From: Amycolatopsis sp. cg9 | GTDB lineage: Bacteria; Actinomycetota; Actinomycetes; Mycobacteriales; Pseudonocardiaceae | Reading direction: 5' to 3' | NCBI RefSeq assembly: GCF_041346945.1 | Contig: NZ_CP166850.1 | Coordinates: forward strand, 4,813,501-4,877,500 | DNA: 64,000 nt | Shown: positions 15,644 through 24,071 of the stretch, one piece after another | Layout: the number at the start of each line of letters is the position of its first letter | How positions within the stretch are numbered: position 1 is the first letter of the stretch | Program-made: the position numbers and the translations under genes | The notes under the pieces: generated by a model | What the model was told of the DNA's origin: nothing | What the model saw: only the letters and a program-made list of their open reading frames with translations | The model's database searches: none

Positions 15644-16894
15644 TCAGGCCGCGGGGGTGAACAGCAGGGCGGTGTTGTGACCGCCGAAGCCGAACGAGTT
15701 GCTGATCGCCGCGGTCAGCTCGACCTTGCGCGGCTCACCCGCGACGACGTCCAGCTGCACCCGCGGGTCCAGATCGGTCAGGTTCATCGTGGCCGGCACG
15801 ATGCCGTGGTAGAGCGACAGGATCGTGATGATCCCCTCGACCGCGCCGGCCCCGCCGACGAGGTGGCCGAGCGCGCCCTTCGGCGCCGTCACGACCGGGT
15901 GTTCCCCGACCGCGTTGCGGATCGCCGCCGCCTCGCCGATGTCACCGACCACAGTGGACGTCGCGTGGGCGTTCACGTGCCCGACGTCCGCCGCGGTGAC
16001 GCCGGCCATCTTCATCGCCGCGCGCATCGCGGCGATCTGGCCGATGCCCTCGGGGTGGTTGCCGGTGATGTGGTAGGCGTCCGAGGTGATGCCGTGCCCG
16101 GCGATCGTCGCGTAGACGCGCGCCCCGCGGGCCTTCGCCAGGTCCGCGCGCTCCAGGATGACCACGCCGGCGCCCTCGCCGAGGACGAAGCCGTCCCGGT
16201 TGGCGTCGAACGGCCGCGAGGCCGCACCCGGGTCGTCGTTGCGCGTGGACACCGTGCGGGCCTGGGCGAAGCCGGCCAGCGTGATCGGGTGGATGCACGC
16301 TTCGGCACCGCCGGCGACCACGACGTCGGCGCGGCCGGAGCGGATCATCTCCACCCCGCTCGCGATGCCTTCGGCTCCCGACGCGCAGGCGGAGGCCGGC
16401 GAATGCACGCCGGCCCGCGCCTTGAGGTCGATGCCGACGTGCGCGGCCGGGCCGTTCGGCATCAGCATCGGCACGGTCAGCGGCGACACCTTGCGGAGAC
16501 CCTGCTGGTGCAACAGGTCGTTCTGGGTGAGCAGGGTGACCGGGCCGCCCACGCCGGTGCCGATCGACACGCCGAGGCGGTCGGGGTCGACGTCGGTGTG
16601 CTCGTCCGTCGGTTCCGCGTACCCGGCGTCGGCCCACGCCTGGCGGGCGGCGATCAGCGCGACCTGCTCGCAGCGGTCCAGCCGGCGGGCCTGCACCCGC
16701 GGGAGGACCTCCGAAGGATCGACGGCCAGCTGACCGCCGATCTTCACCGGCAGCTGCAGTTCCTCGACCCAGTCGGCCTCGATCGCCCGGACCCCGCTCC
16801 GCCCGGCCAGCAGACCGTCCCAGGTGGACGTGACGTCCCCGCCGAGCGGTGTGGTGGCGCCGAGACCGGTGATCACGACGTCGATGTTGCTCAT
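15644..16894 (-). CDS. fabF: 3-oxoacyl-ACP synthase II (FabF/KasA-type)
   Basis: A 416-residue condensing enzyme. The nucleophile is in SACASGAEG (about residue 168), with catalytic histidines in NAHATST (about 305) and GHLVGG (about 340), and the glycine-rich C-terminal SFGFGGHN. It extends acyl-ACP by two carbons using malonyl-ACP. It is the last gene of fabD-fabH-acpP-fabF, the housekeeping FAS-II operon of Streptomyces-type actinomycetes; the mycobacterial counterpart is kasA. GAGGAGACTCCC before the ATG provides the ribosome site. Confidence 0.95.
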   Translation of the reverse strand: MSNIDVVITGLGATTPLGGDVTSTWDGLLAGRSGVRAIEADWVEELQLPVKIGGQLAVDPSEVLPRVQARRLDRCEQVALIAARQAWADAGYAEPTDEHTDVDPDRLGVSIGTGVGGPVTLLTQNDLLHQQGLRKVSPLTVPMLMPNGPAAHVGIDLKARAGVHSPASACASGAEGIASGVEMIRSGRADVVVAGGAEACIHPITLAGFAQARTVSTRNDDPGAASRPFDANRDGFVLGEGAGVVILERADLAKARGARVYATIAGHGITSDAYHITGNHPEGIGQIAAMRAAMKMAGVTAADVGHVNAHATSTVVGDIGEAAAIRNAVGEHPVVTAPKGALGHLVGGAGAVEGIITILSLYHGIVPATMNLTDLDPRVQLDVVAGEPRKVELTAAISNSFGFGGHNTALLFTPAA

Positions 16895-16923
16895 GGGAGT
16901 CTCCTCAAGGAGGGGAAGAGGAC

Positions 16924-17169
16924 TTACTTGGAGTTGGCCGAAACGTAGTTCACGGCGTCGCCCACGGTCTTGAGGTTGGCGAGCTCGTCGTCCGGGATCT
17001 TCACGCCGAACTTGTCCTCGGCCTGCACGGCGATCTCGACCATCGACAGCGAGTCGATGTCCAGGTCGTCCACGAACGACTTCTCGGCGGTGACGTCGTC
17101 CTGAGCCACACCGGCCACCTCTTCGACGATCTCGGCGAGGCCGGCGAGGATCTCAGCGTTGTCAGCCAT
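16924..17169 (-). CDS. acpP: Acyl carrier protein
   Basis: An 81-residue ACP. The phosphopantetheine site is Ser40 in DLDIDSLSMVEI. The start ATG at 17169 has an AGAAGGGA ribosome site. It carries growing acyl chains between FAS-II enzymes in the cytoplasm. It sits between fabH and fabF with gaps of 74 and 29 bases, whereas fabD and fabH overlap. The longer upstream gap holds a stable hairpin that may tune ACP expression. Confidence 0.96.
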   Translation of the reverse strand: MADNAEILAGLAEIVEEVAGVAQDDVTAEKSFVDDLDIDSLSMVEIAVQAEDKFGVKIPDDELANLKTVGDAVNYVSANSK

Positions 17170-17207
17170 GGGGTTGTTCCCTTCTCGGTGTTTCTTGGGT
17201 CTCTGGT

Positions 17208-17228
17208 CCGCGGGCGAATTGCCCGCGG
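17208..17228 (-). promoter_or_regulatory. Intercistronic hairpin between fabH and acpP
   Basis: Perfect 8-base arms CCGCGGGC (17208-17215) and GCCCGCGG (17221-17228) with a GAATT loop, lying in the only sizeable gap of the upstream half of the FAS operon. It could protect a processed acpP-fabF message or attenuate read-through. No T-run follows on the minus strand, so full termination is unlikely. Confidence 0.6.
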
Positions 17229-17243
17229 GGAGCGTAACGGTGG

Positions 17244-18227
17244 TCAGGGGCAGACGAACGCCTGCCCGGCGTAGGACAGGCCCGCACCGAACCCGACCGC
17301 CAGCACCACGTCGCCGGACTTCGCCGTCCCGGCCTTGCGCATGTGGTCCAGCGCGAGGGGGATGGACGCCGACGAGGTGTTGCCGGAGTACTTGATGTCG
17401 TCCGCGACGACCATGTCCTCGCGGGCGCCCTGCGTCCGCAGCTTCTTCGCGATCGCCTCGACGATGCGCAGGTTCGCCTGGTGCGGGATCAGGACGTCCA
17501 CATCGGACGGCTTCAGCCCGGCGACCTCCAGCGCCCGCAGCGCGATCGGGGCGATCTGGGTGGTGGCCCACCGGAAGACCGACTGGCCCTCCTGGTAGAT
17601 GAACTCGTCCTCGGTCATCCCGATCAGGTCGACGAGGTCGCCCGCGCTGCCCCAGGAGACCGGGCCGATCTGCGGCTCGTCGGACTCGCCCACCACCGCG
17701 GCGCCCGCGCCGTCGGCGAAGATGATCGCGTTCGCGCGGTCGGTCGGGTTCACCGAATCGGTGAGTTTTTCGGCGCCGATCACGAGGACCTTCTTGGCCG
17801 AGCCGCCGCGGATCAGGTCGGAGGCGACGCCCAGGCCGTAGCAGAAGCCGGCGCACGCGGCGTTGAGGTCGAACGCGCCGGGGCTCGGGATCCCGATCCG
17901 GGCGGCGACCTGCGCGGCCGCGTTCGGGATCGGCGTCGGCATCGTGCAGTTCGGCAGGATGACCGTGTCCACTTCGGACGGATCGACCCCGGCGTCGGCC
18001 AGCGCGGCGGTGCCGGCGGCGACCGCCATGTCGGTGAGCAGCTCGTCCTTCTCGGCGAAGCGGCGCTCGATGATGCCGACGCGAGTCCGGATCCACTCGT
18101 CGTTGGTTTCCATGATCTTCGAGAGGTCGTCGTTGCTGACGATCCGCTCGGGCTGGTAGCTGCCGACGCCCAGCACGCGGCTGCCGTGGGAGCCCGGGTT
18201 GAGGCTCAGGGCCGGTCGGTCGGTCAC
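17244..18227 (-). CDS. fabH: 3-oxoacyl-ACP synthase III
   Basis: A 327-residue initiating condensing enzyme. The triad is clear: Cys125 in AACAGFCYG, His in PHQANLR (about 247), and Asn in SGNTSSAS (about 277). It condenses an acyl-CoA primer with malonyl-ACP and sets chain type (straight or branched). The GTG start at 18227 overlaps the fabD stop (GTGA), so the two are translationally coupled. Confidence 0.95.
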   Translation of the reverse strand: MTDRPALSLNPGSHGSRVLGVGSYQPERIVSNDDLSKIMETNDEWIRTRVGIIERRFAEKDELLTDMAVAAGTAALADAGVDPSEVDTVILPNCTMPTPIPNAAAQVAARIGIPSPGAFDLNAACAGFCYGLGVASDLIRGGSAKKVLVIGAEKLTDSVNPTDRANAIIFADGAGAAVVGESDEPQIGPVSWGSAGDLVDLIGMTEDEFIYQEGQSVFRWATTQIAPIALRALEVAGLKPSDVDVLIPHQANLRIVEAIAKKLRTQGAREDMVVADDIKYSGNTSSASIPLALDHMRKAGTAKSGDVVLAVGFGAGLSYAGQAFVCP

Positions 18228-19147
18228 GAGGCGTCCTCCTGGCGCAGCGCGGCCAGCTCGGCCGGCGACTTCAGCGCGGTGGTAGTGGTGACGACGCCCT
18301 TGAGCTGCCGCTTGACCAGGCCGGTCAGGGTGCCCGCGGGCGCGAGTTCGACGGTGCGGGTGACGCCGAGCGAGACCAGGCCGTCCATCGTCAGGTCCCA
18401 GCGGACCGACCGGGTGACCTGGGAAACGAGCCGCTCCAGGTACTCGGCTCCGCTGGTGACGACGGCGCCGTCCGCATTGGACAGCAGCGGCCGGGTGGGG
18501 TCGGCCGGGGTCAGCTCGGCGGCGTGGGCGCGCAACGCCTCTTCGGCGGGCGCCATGTACTGCGTGTGGAACGCGCCGGCGACCTTGAGGGCGCGGATCT
18601 TCGTGCCTTCCAGGGGCTCGGCGACGATCTTCGCGACGGCGTCGGCCGCGCCGGAGGCGACGATCTGCCCCGCTCCGTTGCGGTTCGCGGCGGTCAGGCC
18701 GCGTTCTTCCAGCCACGCGACGACCTGCTCGGGGTCCCCGAGCATGACCGCGGCCATCGACGTCGGTTCGAGCGCGCAGGCCTTGGCCATCTCGGCCCCG
18801 CGGACGGCGGCGAGCGCGACGGCGTCCTCGGGCCTCAGCACCCCGGCGATCGCGGCCGCGGCGAGCTCGCCGACGGAGTGGCCGGCGACCGGCGCGTCCG
18901 CGGCGACCGGGGCGGTGGCCTGCAGGTGCTCGAAGGTGAGCAGCGAGAGGGCGACGATCAGGGGCTGCGCGACCGCGGTGTCCTGGATCTCTTCCGCGTC
19001 CGCCTCGGTACCGAGGCGGAGCAGGTCGAGCCCGGCGCGGTCGGACCACTGGGCGACGCGCTCGCGCGCGCCGTCGAGGTCGAGCCAGGGCGTGAACATG
19101 CCGGGGGCCTGGGACCCCTGACCGGGAGCGAGGACTGCTGCTGTCAC
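18224..19147 (-). CDS. fabD: Malonyl-CoA:ACP transacylase
   Basis: A 307-residue transacylase with the oxyanion motif APGQGSQ at residues 7-13 and the nucleophile Ser91 in GHSVGE. It loads malonyl groups onto ACP. An in-frame TGA lies six bases upstream of the GTG and the conserved N-terminus begins at once, so the start is fixed at 19147. There is no usable ribosome site: AAGG directly abuts the start codon. The message may be leaderless. It is the first gene of the FAS operon. Confidence 0.94.
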   Translation of the reverse strand: MTAAVLAPGQGSQAPGMFTPWLDLDGARERVAQWSDRAGLDLLRLGTEADAEEIQDTAVAQPLIVALSLLTFEHLQATAPVAADAPVAGHSVGELAAAAIAGVLRPEDAVALAAVRGAEMAKACALEPTSMAAVMLGDPEQVVAWLEERGLTAANRNGAGQIVASGAADAVAKIVAEPLEGTKIRALKVAGAFHTQYMAPAEEALRAHAAELTPADPTRPLLSNADGAVVTSGAEYLERLVSQVTRSVRWDLTMDGLVSLGVTRTVELAPAGTLTGLVKRQLKGVVTTTTALKSPAELAALRQEDAS

Positions 19148-19208
19148 CCTTCAAGACAACACGGCGGGGGTGCTTTCCCGGGATGCCGACGCTCACAGTG
19201 TCTACGCG

Positions 19209-19237
19209 GCGTCTTTGTCGGAACCCTCCAAAGACGC
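19209..19237. promoter_or_regulatory. Inverted repeat upstream of fabD, candidate FasR operator
   Basis: Perfect 9-base arms GCGTCTTTG (19209-19217) and CAAAGACGC (19229-19237) are separated by 11 bases. The site is 62-90 bases upstream of the fabD start and between it and the stop of the PucR-type gene, a suitable place for an activator of the operon. Assignment to FasR is inference. Confidence 0.5.
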
Positions 19238-19319
19238 GCCGGAGAAGCTCGCGCGTAACCCGGATGCCTTGTCGGGTTCAATCACCTTTCGCTGTTAAGT
19301 CCATCACGTGACGCGGCCC

Positions 19320-20534
19320 TCACCAGAGGCCGCGGGCGCGGGCCAGCCGGCCCACCGTGAGCGCGATCCGCAGCACCAGCGCGTCCCGGGGGTCGGTCGG
19401 CTGGCAGCCGGTCAGCTCCGCCGCCTTCCGCAGCCGGTACCGGACGGTGTTCGGGTGGACGAACAACGTCTTGGCGCACGTCTCCAGCACGCCGCCGCTC
19501 TCCAGGTACGCCTCCACCGTGCGCTGCAGCGTCGGGCCCGCTTCCTCCAGCGGGCGCGCGATCGCGTCCACCAGCAGGCGCTCGGCCTCCGCGTCCCCGG
19601 ACAGCGCGCGCTCGGGCAGCAGGTCCCCCGACCGGACCGGCCGGGGCGCGCCCGGCCAGCCGACGACCGCGCGCAGCCCCGAGAGCGCCTCCGTCGCGCT
19701 GTGGTGGGCTTCGGCCAGTGACGGGACCGTCGGGCCGGCGACCACCGGGCCCTCGGCGAACGCGACCGACATGCGCGTCAGGATTTCCCGCTCCTTGACC
19801 CCGCCTTCGGTCGGCCCGCCGACCACGACCACCAGCCGGGAGCCCTGGACCGACAGCAGGACCGGGCGGCCGACGCGGGCGGCGCGGCTGCGGACCTCGA
19901 ACACCACGGCGGGTGGGTCGTCCGACGGCGGGTTCCCGACCAGGACGGTCGCCGCCGCCGTCGGGTCCCAGCCCAGCGCCGTGGCGCGGGAAAGCACCGA
20001 CTCCTCGGCGTCGCCGCGGACGATGCCGTCGACGACCAGTGCCTCCAGCCGGGCGTCCCAGGCGCCGCGAGCTTCCGCCGCGGCCGCGTACGAGTTGGCC
20101 GCCGCGAACGCGATTTCCCGGCCGTAGCGGAGGATTCCTTCGATCAGTGCCGCCCGTTCCGCTTCGTTCGCGGCGAATTCCGGCAGCTGCTCTTCGAAAA
20201 CCTCGATCGCGAGGCGCACCATGCCGACCGCCTGGCGCAGGCTGACCCACCGCGACAGCTCGGCCGGGGCGTCGCGGAACGCCTCGGTCGTCAGCTTCAG
20301 CGCTTCCTTCGAGTCCCGCAGCCAGCCGACGAAGCCCGCGGCGCCCGCCTGGGTGATCAGCAGCACGCTCGCGCGCTGGTCGGCGGGCAGCCGGGCGAAC
20401 CAGGTCAGCCGCTGCTCCATCACCGCGATGCTGGCGCTGGCCAGGCTGCCGGACGCGTGCTCCAGCCGCCGGAGCGTCTTCGCGGACAGTCCGTGGTGCT
20501 TCGGCACCCGGCGCGGGGTGGTGGTTCCATCCAT
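19320..20534 (-). CDS. fasR: PucR/CdaR-type regulator of fatty acid synthesis (FasR-like)
   Basis: A 404-residue regulator with a helical N-terminal half, a GGDEF-like middle segment (about 165-270), and a C-terminal PucR helix-turn-helix (VLETCAKTLFVHPNTVRYRLRKAAELTG, about 345-375). It lies directly upstream of fabD on the same strand. The same position in Streptomyces is held by FasR, the activator of the fab operon, and in M. tuberculosis by Rv2242. The ATG at 20534 was chosen because the frame upstream is not conserved-looking; only a weak AGGA lies before it. Confidence 0.85.
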   Translation of the reverse strand: MDGTTTPRRVPKHHGLSAKTLRRLEHASGSLASASIAVMEQRLTWFARLPADQRASVLLITQAGAAGFVGWLRDSKEALKLTTEAFRDAPAELSRWVSLRQAVGMVRLAIEVFEEQLPEFAANEAERAALIEGILRYGREIAFAAANSYAAAAEARGAWDARLEALVVDGIVRGDAEESVLSRATALGWDPTAAATVLVGNPPSDDPPAVVFEVRSRAARVGRPVLLSVQGSRLVVVVGGPTEGGVKEREILTRMSVAFAEGPVVAGPTVPSLAEAHHSATEALSGLRAVVGWPGAPRPVRSGDLLPERALSGDAEAERLLVDAIARPLEEAGPTLQRTVEAYLESGGVLETCAKTLFVHPNTVRYRLRKAAELTGCQPTDPRDALVLRIALTVGRLARARGLW

Positions 20535-20665
20535 GGCTGAAGCGATCCTACGTGCTCCGCAACTTTCGTAGCCCCCGGCGGCAACGCGGGAAGGTAGGCG
20601 GAGCGTGTCAGTACTGCCTAGGATCGCGGGCAACGGGGAAGCTGGAGAGAATTGGGGGAACCGGA

Positions 20666-21574
20666 ATGACCGGTTTAGAGATCGACGCGATCTCCAAACG
20701 CTACGGCGACGTGGTCGCTCTGCGGGAAATGACCTTCGACGTCCGGCCGGGCGAATTGTTCGGGTTCGTCGGCAGCAACGGGGCCGGCAAGACCACGACC
20801 ATGCGCATCGCGCTCGGCGTGCTGTCCGCCGACACCGGCGAAGTCCGCTACGACGGGCAGCCGGTGACGCACGAAACGCGGCGCCACATCGGGTACATGC
20901 CCGAAGAACGCGGGCTCTACCCGAAGATGAAGGTGGCCGAGCAGCTGACGTACCTCGCGCGGCTGCACGGCATGTCCGCGGCCGACGCGGCGGCGTCGAC
21001 GGAGAAGTGGACCGAACGGCTGGGGGTCGCCGCCCGCCGGGAAGACGAGGTGCAGAAGCTCAGCCTCGGCAACCAGCAGCGCGTCCAGCTGGCCGCGGCG
21101 CTGGTGCACGAGCCGCGGATCCTGGTGCTCGACGAGCCGTTCTCCGGCCTCGACCCGGTCGCGGTCGACGTGATGAGCGCGGTGCTCAAGGAAAAGGCCG
21201 CCGAGGGCGTGCCGGTCGTGTTCTCCAGCCACCAGCTCGACCTCGTCGAGCGGCTGTGCGACCGGGTCGGCATCGTCCGGAGTGGACAGATGGTCGAGGT
21301 CGGCACGGTCGGCGAGCTGCGGGCCGGCGGGGCCGTGCGGCTGCGCGTCGACGTCCCCGAGGCCGGTGCCGGCTGGGCCGACGGCGTCGCGGGCGTGCGG
21401 GTGCTCGGCCGCAAGGGCACGGTCACCGAACTGGAGCTGGGCGACGGCGCCGACGACCAGGACGTCCTCAAGGCCGCGCTGGCCACCGGGCCGGTGCGCG
21501 AGTTCGCGCGCGAGCAGCCGACGCTGGCCGATCTGTTCCGTTCCGTCGTGACGACCGAGGAGGTTCCCGCATGA
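20666..21574 (+). CDS. ABC transporter ATP-binding protein (NatA-like)
   Basis: A 302-residue ATPase with Walker A GSNGAGKTTT (about residue 38), signature LSLGNQQRVQLA (about 136), Walker B ILVLDEPFSGLDP, and a switch His in SSHQLD. The last 80 residues form a DUF4162-type tail typical of ABC-2 exporters. The start ATG at 20666 follows GGGGGAA. The stop overlaps the permease start (ATGA). The pair resembles NatAB sodium or drug exporters; the substrate is unknown. Confidence 0.93.
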   Translation: MTGLEIDAISKRYGDVVALREMTFDVRPGELFGFVGSNGAGKTTTMRIALGVLSADTGEVRYDGQPVTHETRRHIGYMPEERGLYPKMKVAEQLTYLARLHGMSAADAAASTEKWTERLGVAARREDEVQKLSLGNQQRVQLAAALVHEPRILVLDEPFSGLDPVAVDVMSAVLKEKAAEGVPVVFSSHQLDLVERLCDRVGIVRSGQMVEVGTVGELRAGGAVRLRVDVPEAGAGWADGVAGVRVLGRKGTVTELELGDGADDQDVLKAALATGPVREFAREQPTLADLFRSVVTTEEVPA

Positions 21575-22791
21575 ACAGCCCGCTCCCGGACGTCCGGATG
21601 AGCCCGATGAGCGCGGTGGGCCTGGTCGCCTCCCGCGAGATCAGCACCCGCGTGAAGTCGAAGGCCTACCGCGTCACCACCGTGGTCATGCTGCTGCTGA
21701 TCGTCGTCGGCATCGTGCTGATCAAGCTGATCTCGGGCGGCGGCGGCGCCGACTCGACGGTCGGCTACACCCCGGCGACGGCGCCGTTCGCGGCGCCGCT
21801 GAAGGCCGGGGGGCAGGCCGTCGGCGAGACCATCGACGTCACGCAGTTCGCCGACGAAGCCGCCGGGCGCGCCAAGCTGGCCGACGGCTCGATCGACGCG
21901 CTGCTCACCGGCGACGGCAAGACCGTGCACGTCCAGGTGAAGAAGGACCTCGACGGCAAGCTCTCGAACGTGCTGCAGCTGCTGTCCCGGCAGGTCGCGC
22001 TCGACCAGCAGATCACCGCGCTGGGCGGGAACCCGGCGCAGTTCGAAGCGGCCGTCTCGGCCGCGAAGTTCATCGAAGACCCGCCGCTGGAGCAGCCGTA
22101 CGACTACAACGGCCAGCAGCTGGTGCTGGGCATCGCGGCCGGCATCCTGATCTACCTCTCGCTGATGATCAACGGCCAGAGCGTGGCGCAGGGCGTGGTC
22201 GAGGAAAAGACGTCACGGGTCGTGGAACTGCTGCTGTCGACGATCAAGCCGTGGCAGCTGATGGCCGGGAAGGTGCTCGGCATCGGCGTGGTCGGGCTGA
22301 TCCAGATGCTCGTGATCGGGGCCGGCGGGGTGATCGCCGGACTGGCGGCCGGGGTGCTCACGATTTCCGTTTCGGCCGCCGTCGGGACGGTCGTCTGGCT
22401 GATCGTCTGGTACCTGCTCGGGTTCTTCATGTACTCGATCGTGTTCGCCGCGCTGGGCGCGCTGGTTTCGCGCCAGGAAGACGTCGGCGGCGCGACGATG
22501 CCCGCGTTGATGTTCGTGATCGCCGGGTACGTCGTCGGCATTTCCGTGCTGCCGTCCGACCCGGGGAACACGTTCGTCGAGGTGCTTTCCGTGATTCCGG
22601 TCTTCGCGCCGACGCTGATGCCGATGCGGCTGGCGATGGGCGGGGTCCCGGTGTGGGAAGCCGTGGTGTCGGTGGGGCTGGTGGTGCTGATGATCCCGGG
22701 GCTGATCTGGCTCGCCGCGCGGATCTACCGGAACGCGGTCATGCGCAGTGGCGCGAAGGTGAAACTGCGCGACGCCCTGCGCGCCGCCTGA
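21571..22791 (+). CDS. ABC-2 type permease (NatB-like)
   Basis: A 406-residue permease. There is one N-terminal helix (about 33-52), a large outer domain (about 55-185), then five to six helices in residues 190-395, including VVEEKTSRVVELLLSTIKP, the characteristic cytoplasmic coupling motif. It partners the overlapping ATPase gene and exports an unidentified substrate, perhaps sodium or an envelope-active compound. A strong hairpin follows at 22810. Confidence 0.9.
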   Translation: MNSPLPDVRMSPMSAVGLVASREISTRVKSKAYRVTTVVMLLLIVVGIVLIKLISGGGGADSTVGYTPATAPFAAPLKAGGQAVGETIDVTQFADEAAGRAKLADGSIDALLTGDGKTVHVQVKKDLDGKLSNVLQLLSRQVALDQQITALGGNPAQFEAAVSAAKFIEDPPLEQPYDYNGQQLVLGIAAGILIYLSLMINGQSVAQGVVEEKTSRVVELLLSTIKPWQLMAGKVLGIGVVGLIQMLVIGAGGVIAGLAAGVLTISVSAAVGTVVWLIVWYLLGFFMYSIVFAALGALVSRQEDVGGATMPALMFVIAGYVVGISVLPSDPGNTFVEVLSVIPVFAPTLMPMRLAMGGVPVWEAVVSVGLVVLMIPGLIWLAARIYRNAVMRSGAKVKLRDALRAA

Positions 22792-22809
22792 GGTTCGCCG
22801 ATTGTTCAC

Positions 22810-22843
22810 CCGGCCCTCGGACGCTTCGGTGTCCGGGGGCCGG
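22810..22843 (+). terminator. Terminator hairpin after the ABC operon
   Basis: Thirteen-base arms (22810-22822 and 22831-22843) pair with a single G-U wobble around a GCTTCGGT loop that can itself form a UUCG-type tetraloop. It begins 19 bases after the permease stop codon. No long T-tract follows, which is common in high-GC actinomycetes. Confidence 0.75.
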
Positions 22844-22867
22844 AACACTGTTGTCCGATAAATGCTC

Positions 22868-22911
22868 GAGGCCGCCCGGCGCTCGCGGTTTACGCTGCGC
22901 CGGACGGCCTC
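22868..22911. terminator. Second stem-loop after the ABC operon
   Basis: Fifteen-base arms (22868-22882 and 22897-22911, GAGGCCG with CGGCCTC at the ends) with one mismatch and a 14-base loop. It is probably a tandem or back-up terminator; it might alternatively belong to the leader of the downstream channel gene. Confidence 0.6.
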
Positions 22912-23028
22912 GTCTCCCCGGTCCCCACCGGTAGAACCAGTATGGCCACCGGTGATCTTTCCGCGCCAGTCGTCTCACTCGATCGTGGGGCGCACGAGTT
23001 GCCGCCGCTGGGTACCTGATCAACGATC

Positions 23029-23087
23029 CGGTGCAACACAGCGGCACCACCCCGAATCCGCGGGTGGAGATTCGGGCGCAAAACCCG
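23029..23087 (+). promoter_or_regulatory. Possible structured 5' leader of the channel gene
   Basis: A GGTGC/GCACC stem (23030-23034 with 23044-23048) is followed by a perfect CCCGAATC/GATTCGGG stem (23051-23058 with 23069-23076). The loop of the second stem holds CGGGT (23061-23065), which can pair with ACCCG at 23083-23087 just before the ribosome site, a pseudoknot-like option. It may be an RNA switch or chance GC pairing; no known riboswitch was recognised. Confidence 0.35.
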
Positions 23088-23101
23088 TGGAGGGAGTCGG
23101 T

Positions 23102-23875
23102 ATGGGCCAGCAACTGAAGGACGGGCTCGGGCAGGCGTGGAACCTGGTGGCCACGTTCGTCCCGAAACTCGTGGGATTCTTGATCATCCTGCTGATCGGC
23201 TGGCTGATCGCGAAGGCGGTTTCGAAAGCGCTGGGGCTCGTCCTCGGGAAAGTCGGGTTCGGGAAACTCGTCGAGAAGACCGGTCTTTCCGGGAACATCG
23301 GCAGCCAGAAGATCGACGCGGCCGGGATCCTCGTCAAATTGGTGTACTACTTCATCCTGCTGATCGCGCTGCAGCTGGCGTTCGGCGTGTTCGGGCCGAC
23401 GAACCCGGTGAGCCAGCTGCTCAACGACATCATCGCGTTCCTGCCGCGGATCGTGGTCGCGCTGGTGCTCGTCGTGGTGGCCGCGGCCATCGCGAAGGTC
23501 GTGCGGGACGTCGTCGCGTCGGCGCTGTCCGGCCGGGGCGCGGCGCGCCCGCTCTCGATGGCGGCCTACTGGCTGATCATGGCGTTCGGCATCATCGCCG
23601 CCCTCGGCCAGGTGAACATCGCGACGGCGATCACCGGCCCGGTCCTGATCGCGGTCCTCGCCACGATCGGCGGCGTGATCGTCGTCGGCTTCGGCGGCGG
23701 CCTGATCAAGCCGGCCCAGGACCGCTGGCGCGGCTGGATGGCCAACATGGAGCACCAGCTGGAGACGCCGCAGCAGCGCACCGGCGAGATGGGCACCGCC
23801 GAGCGGCCGCGGATGCCGGTGGGGGCGGACAACACCCCGACGCCGCCGGCCGGCACCCCGCGTCCCCAGATCTGA
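23102..23875 (+). CDS. Mechanosensitive-channel-like membrane protein (TM_helix repeat)
   Basis: A 257-residue protein with four hydrophobic segments, of which two are the conserved TM-helix repeat: residues 20-40 (KLVGFLIILLIGWLIAKAVSKAL) and 112-135 (FLPRIVVALVLVVVAAAIAKVVRDVV). The family is related to small MscS-type channels but lacks the MscS beta domain. The C-terminal 50 residues are polar and Pro-rich. The start ATG follows GGAGGGAGTC. A role in osmotic or membrane-tension response is inferred from family. Confidence 0.8.
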   Translation: MGQQLKDGLGQAWNLVATFVPKLVGFLIILLIGWLIAKAVSKALGLVLGKVGFGKLVEKTGLSGNIGSQKIDAAGILVKLVYYFILLIALQLAFGVFGPTNPVSQLLNDIIAFLPRIVVALVLVVVAAAIAKVVRDVVASALSGRGAARPLSMAAYWLIMAFGIIAALGQVNIATAITGPVLIAVLATIGGVIVVGFGGGLIKPAQDRWRGWMANMEHQLETPQQRTGEMGTAERPRMPVGADNTPTPPAGTPRPQI

Positions 23876-23940
23876 CCGGGTAGCGGCGGGAACGGGCTCG
23901 GCGGACGAGGAAGCCGGGTGGTTCTGGCTGCTGCTGCGGT

Positions 23941-23993
23941 GTCGCGAATGACTCATTGGGGACCTCCGCGGTCCCCAATGAGTCATTCGCGAC
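23941..23993. repeat. Dispersed palindromic repeat, copy 2 (GAATGACTCATT core)
   Basis: A 24-base perfect stem (23941-23964 with 23970-23993) and a 5-base TCCGC loop. The outer 17 bases are identical to copy 1 at 2864. It lies between the channel gene and the MOSC gene, both rightward, without a T-run. Confidence 0.9.
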
Positions 23994-24071
23994 CTTGGTG
24001 GAGCTGTTGCCATCGGGCCGGGAGCGCCGTCTTGGCTTCAAGACGTCCCGGGCGGGCACTACGCTGGGGCG

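Larger units (their letters stand above)
22792..23101. other. Intergenic region with terminator, hairpin and structured leader
   Basis: Two strong hairpins (22810-22843 and 22868-22911) end the ABC operon. The remaining 190 bases before the channel gene hold no supported reading frame and include paired segments described separately (23030-23087). Confidence 0.6.

Noticed and set aside
15644..19147. FAS genes considered as part of a polyketide cluster
   Set aside because: The order fabD-fabH-acpP-fabF with a PucR-type regulator is the housekeeping FAS-II operon; no ketoreductase, cyclase or modular synthase genes surround it.
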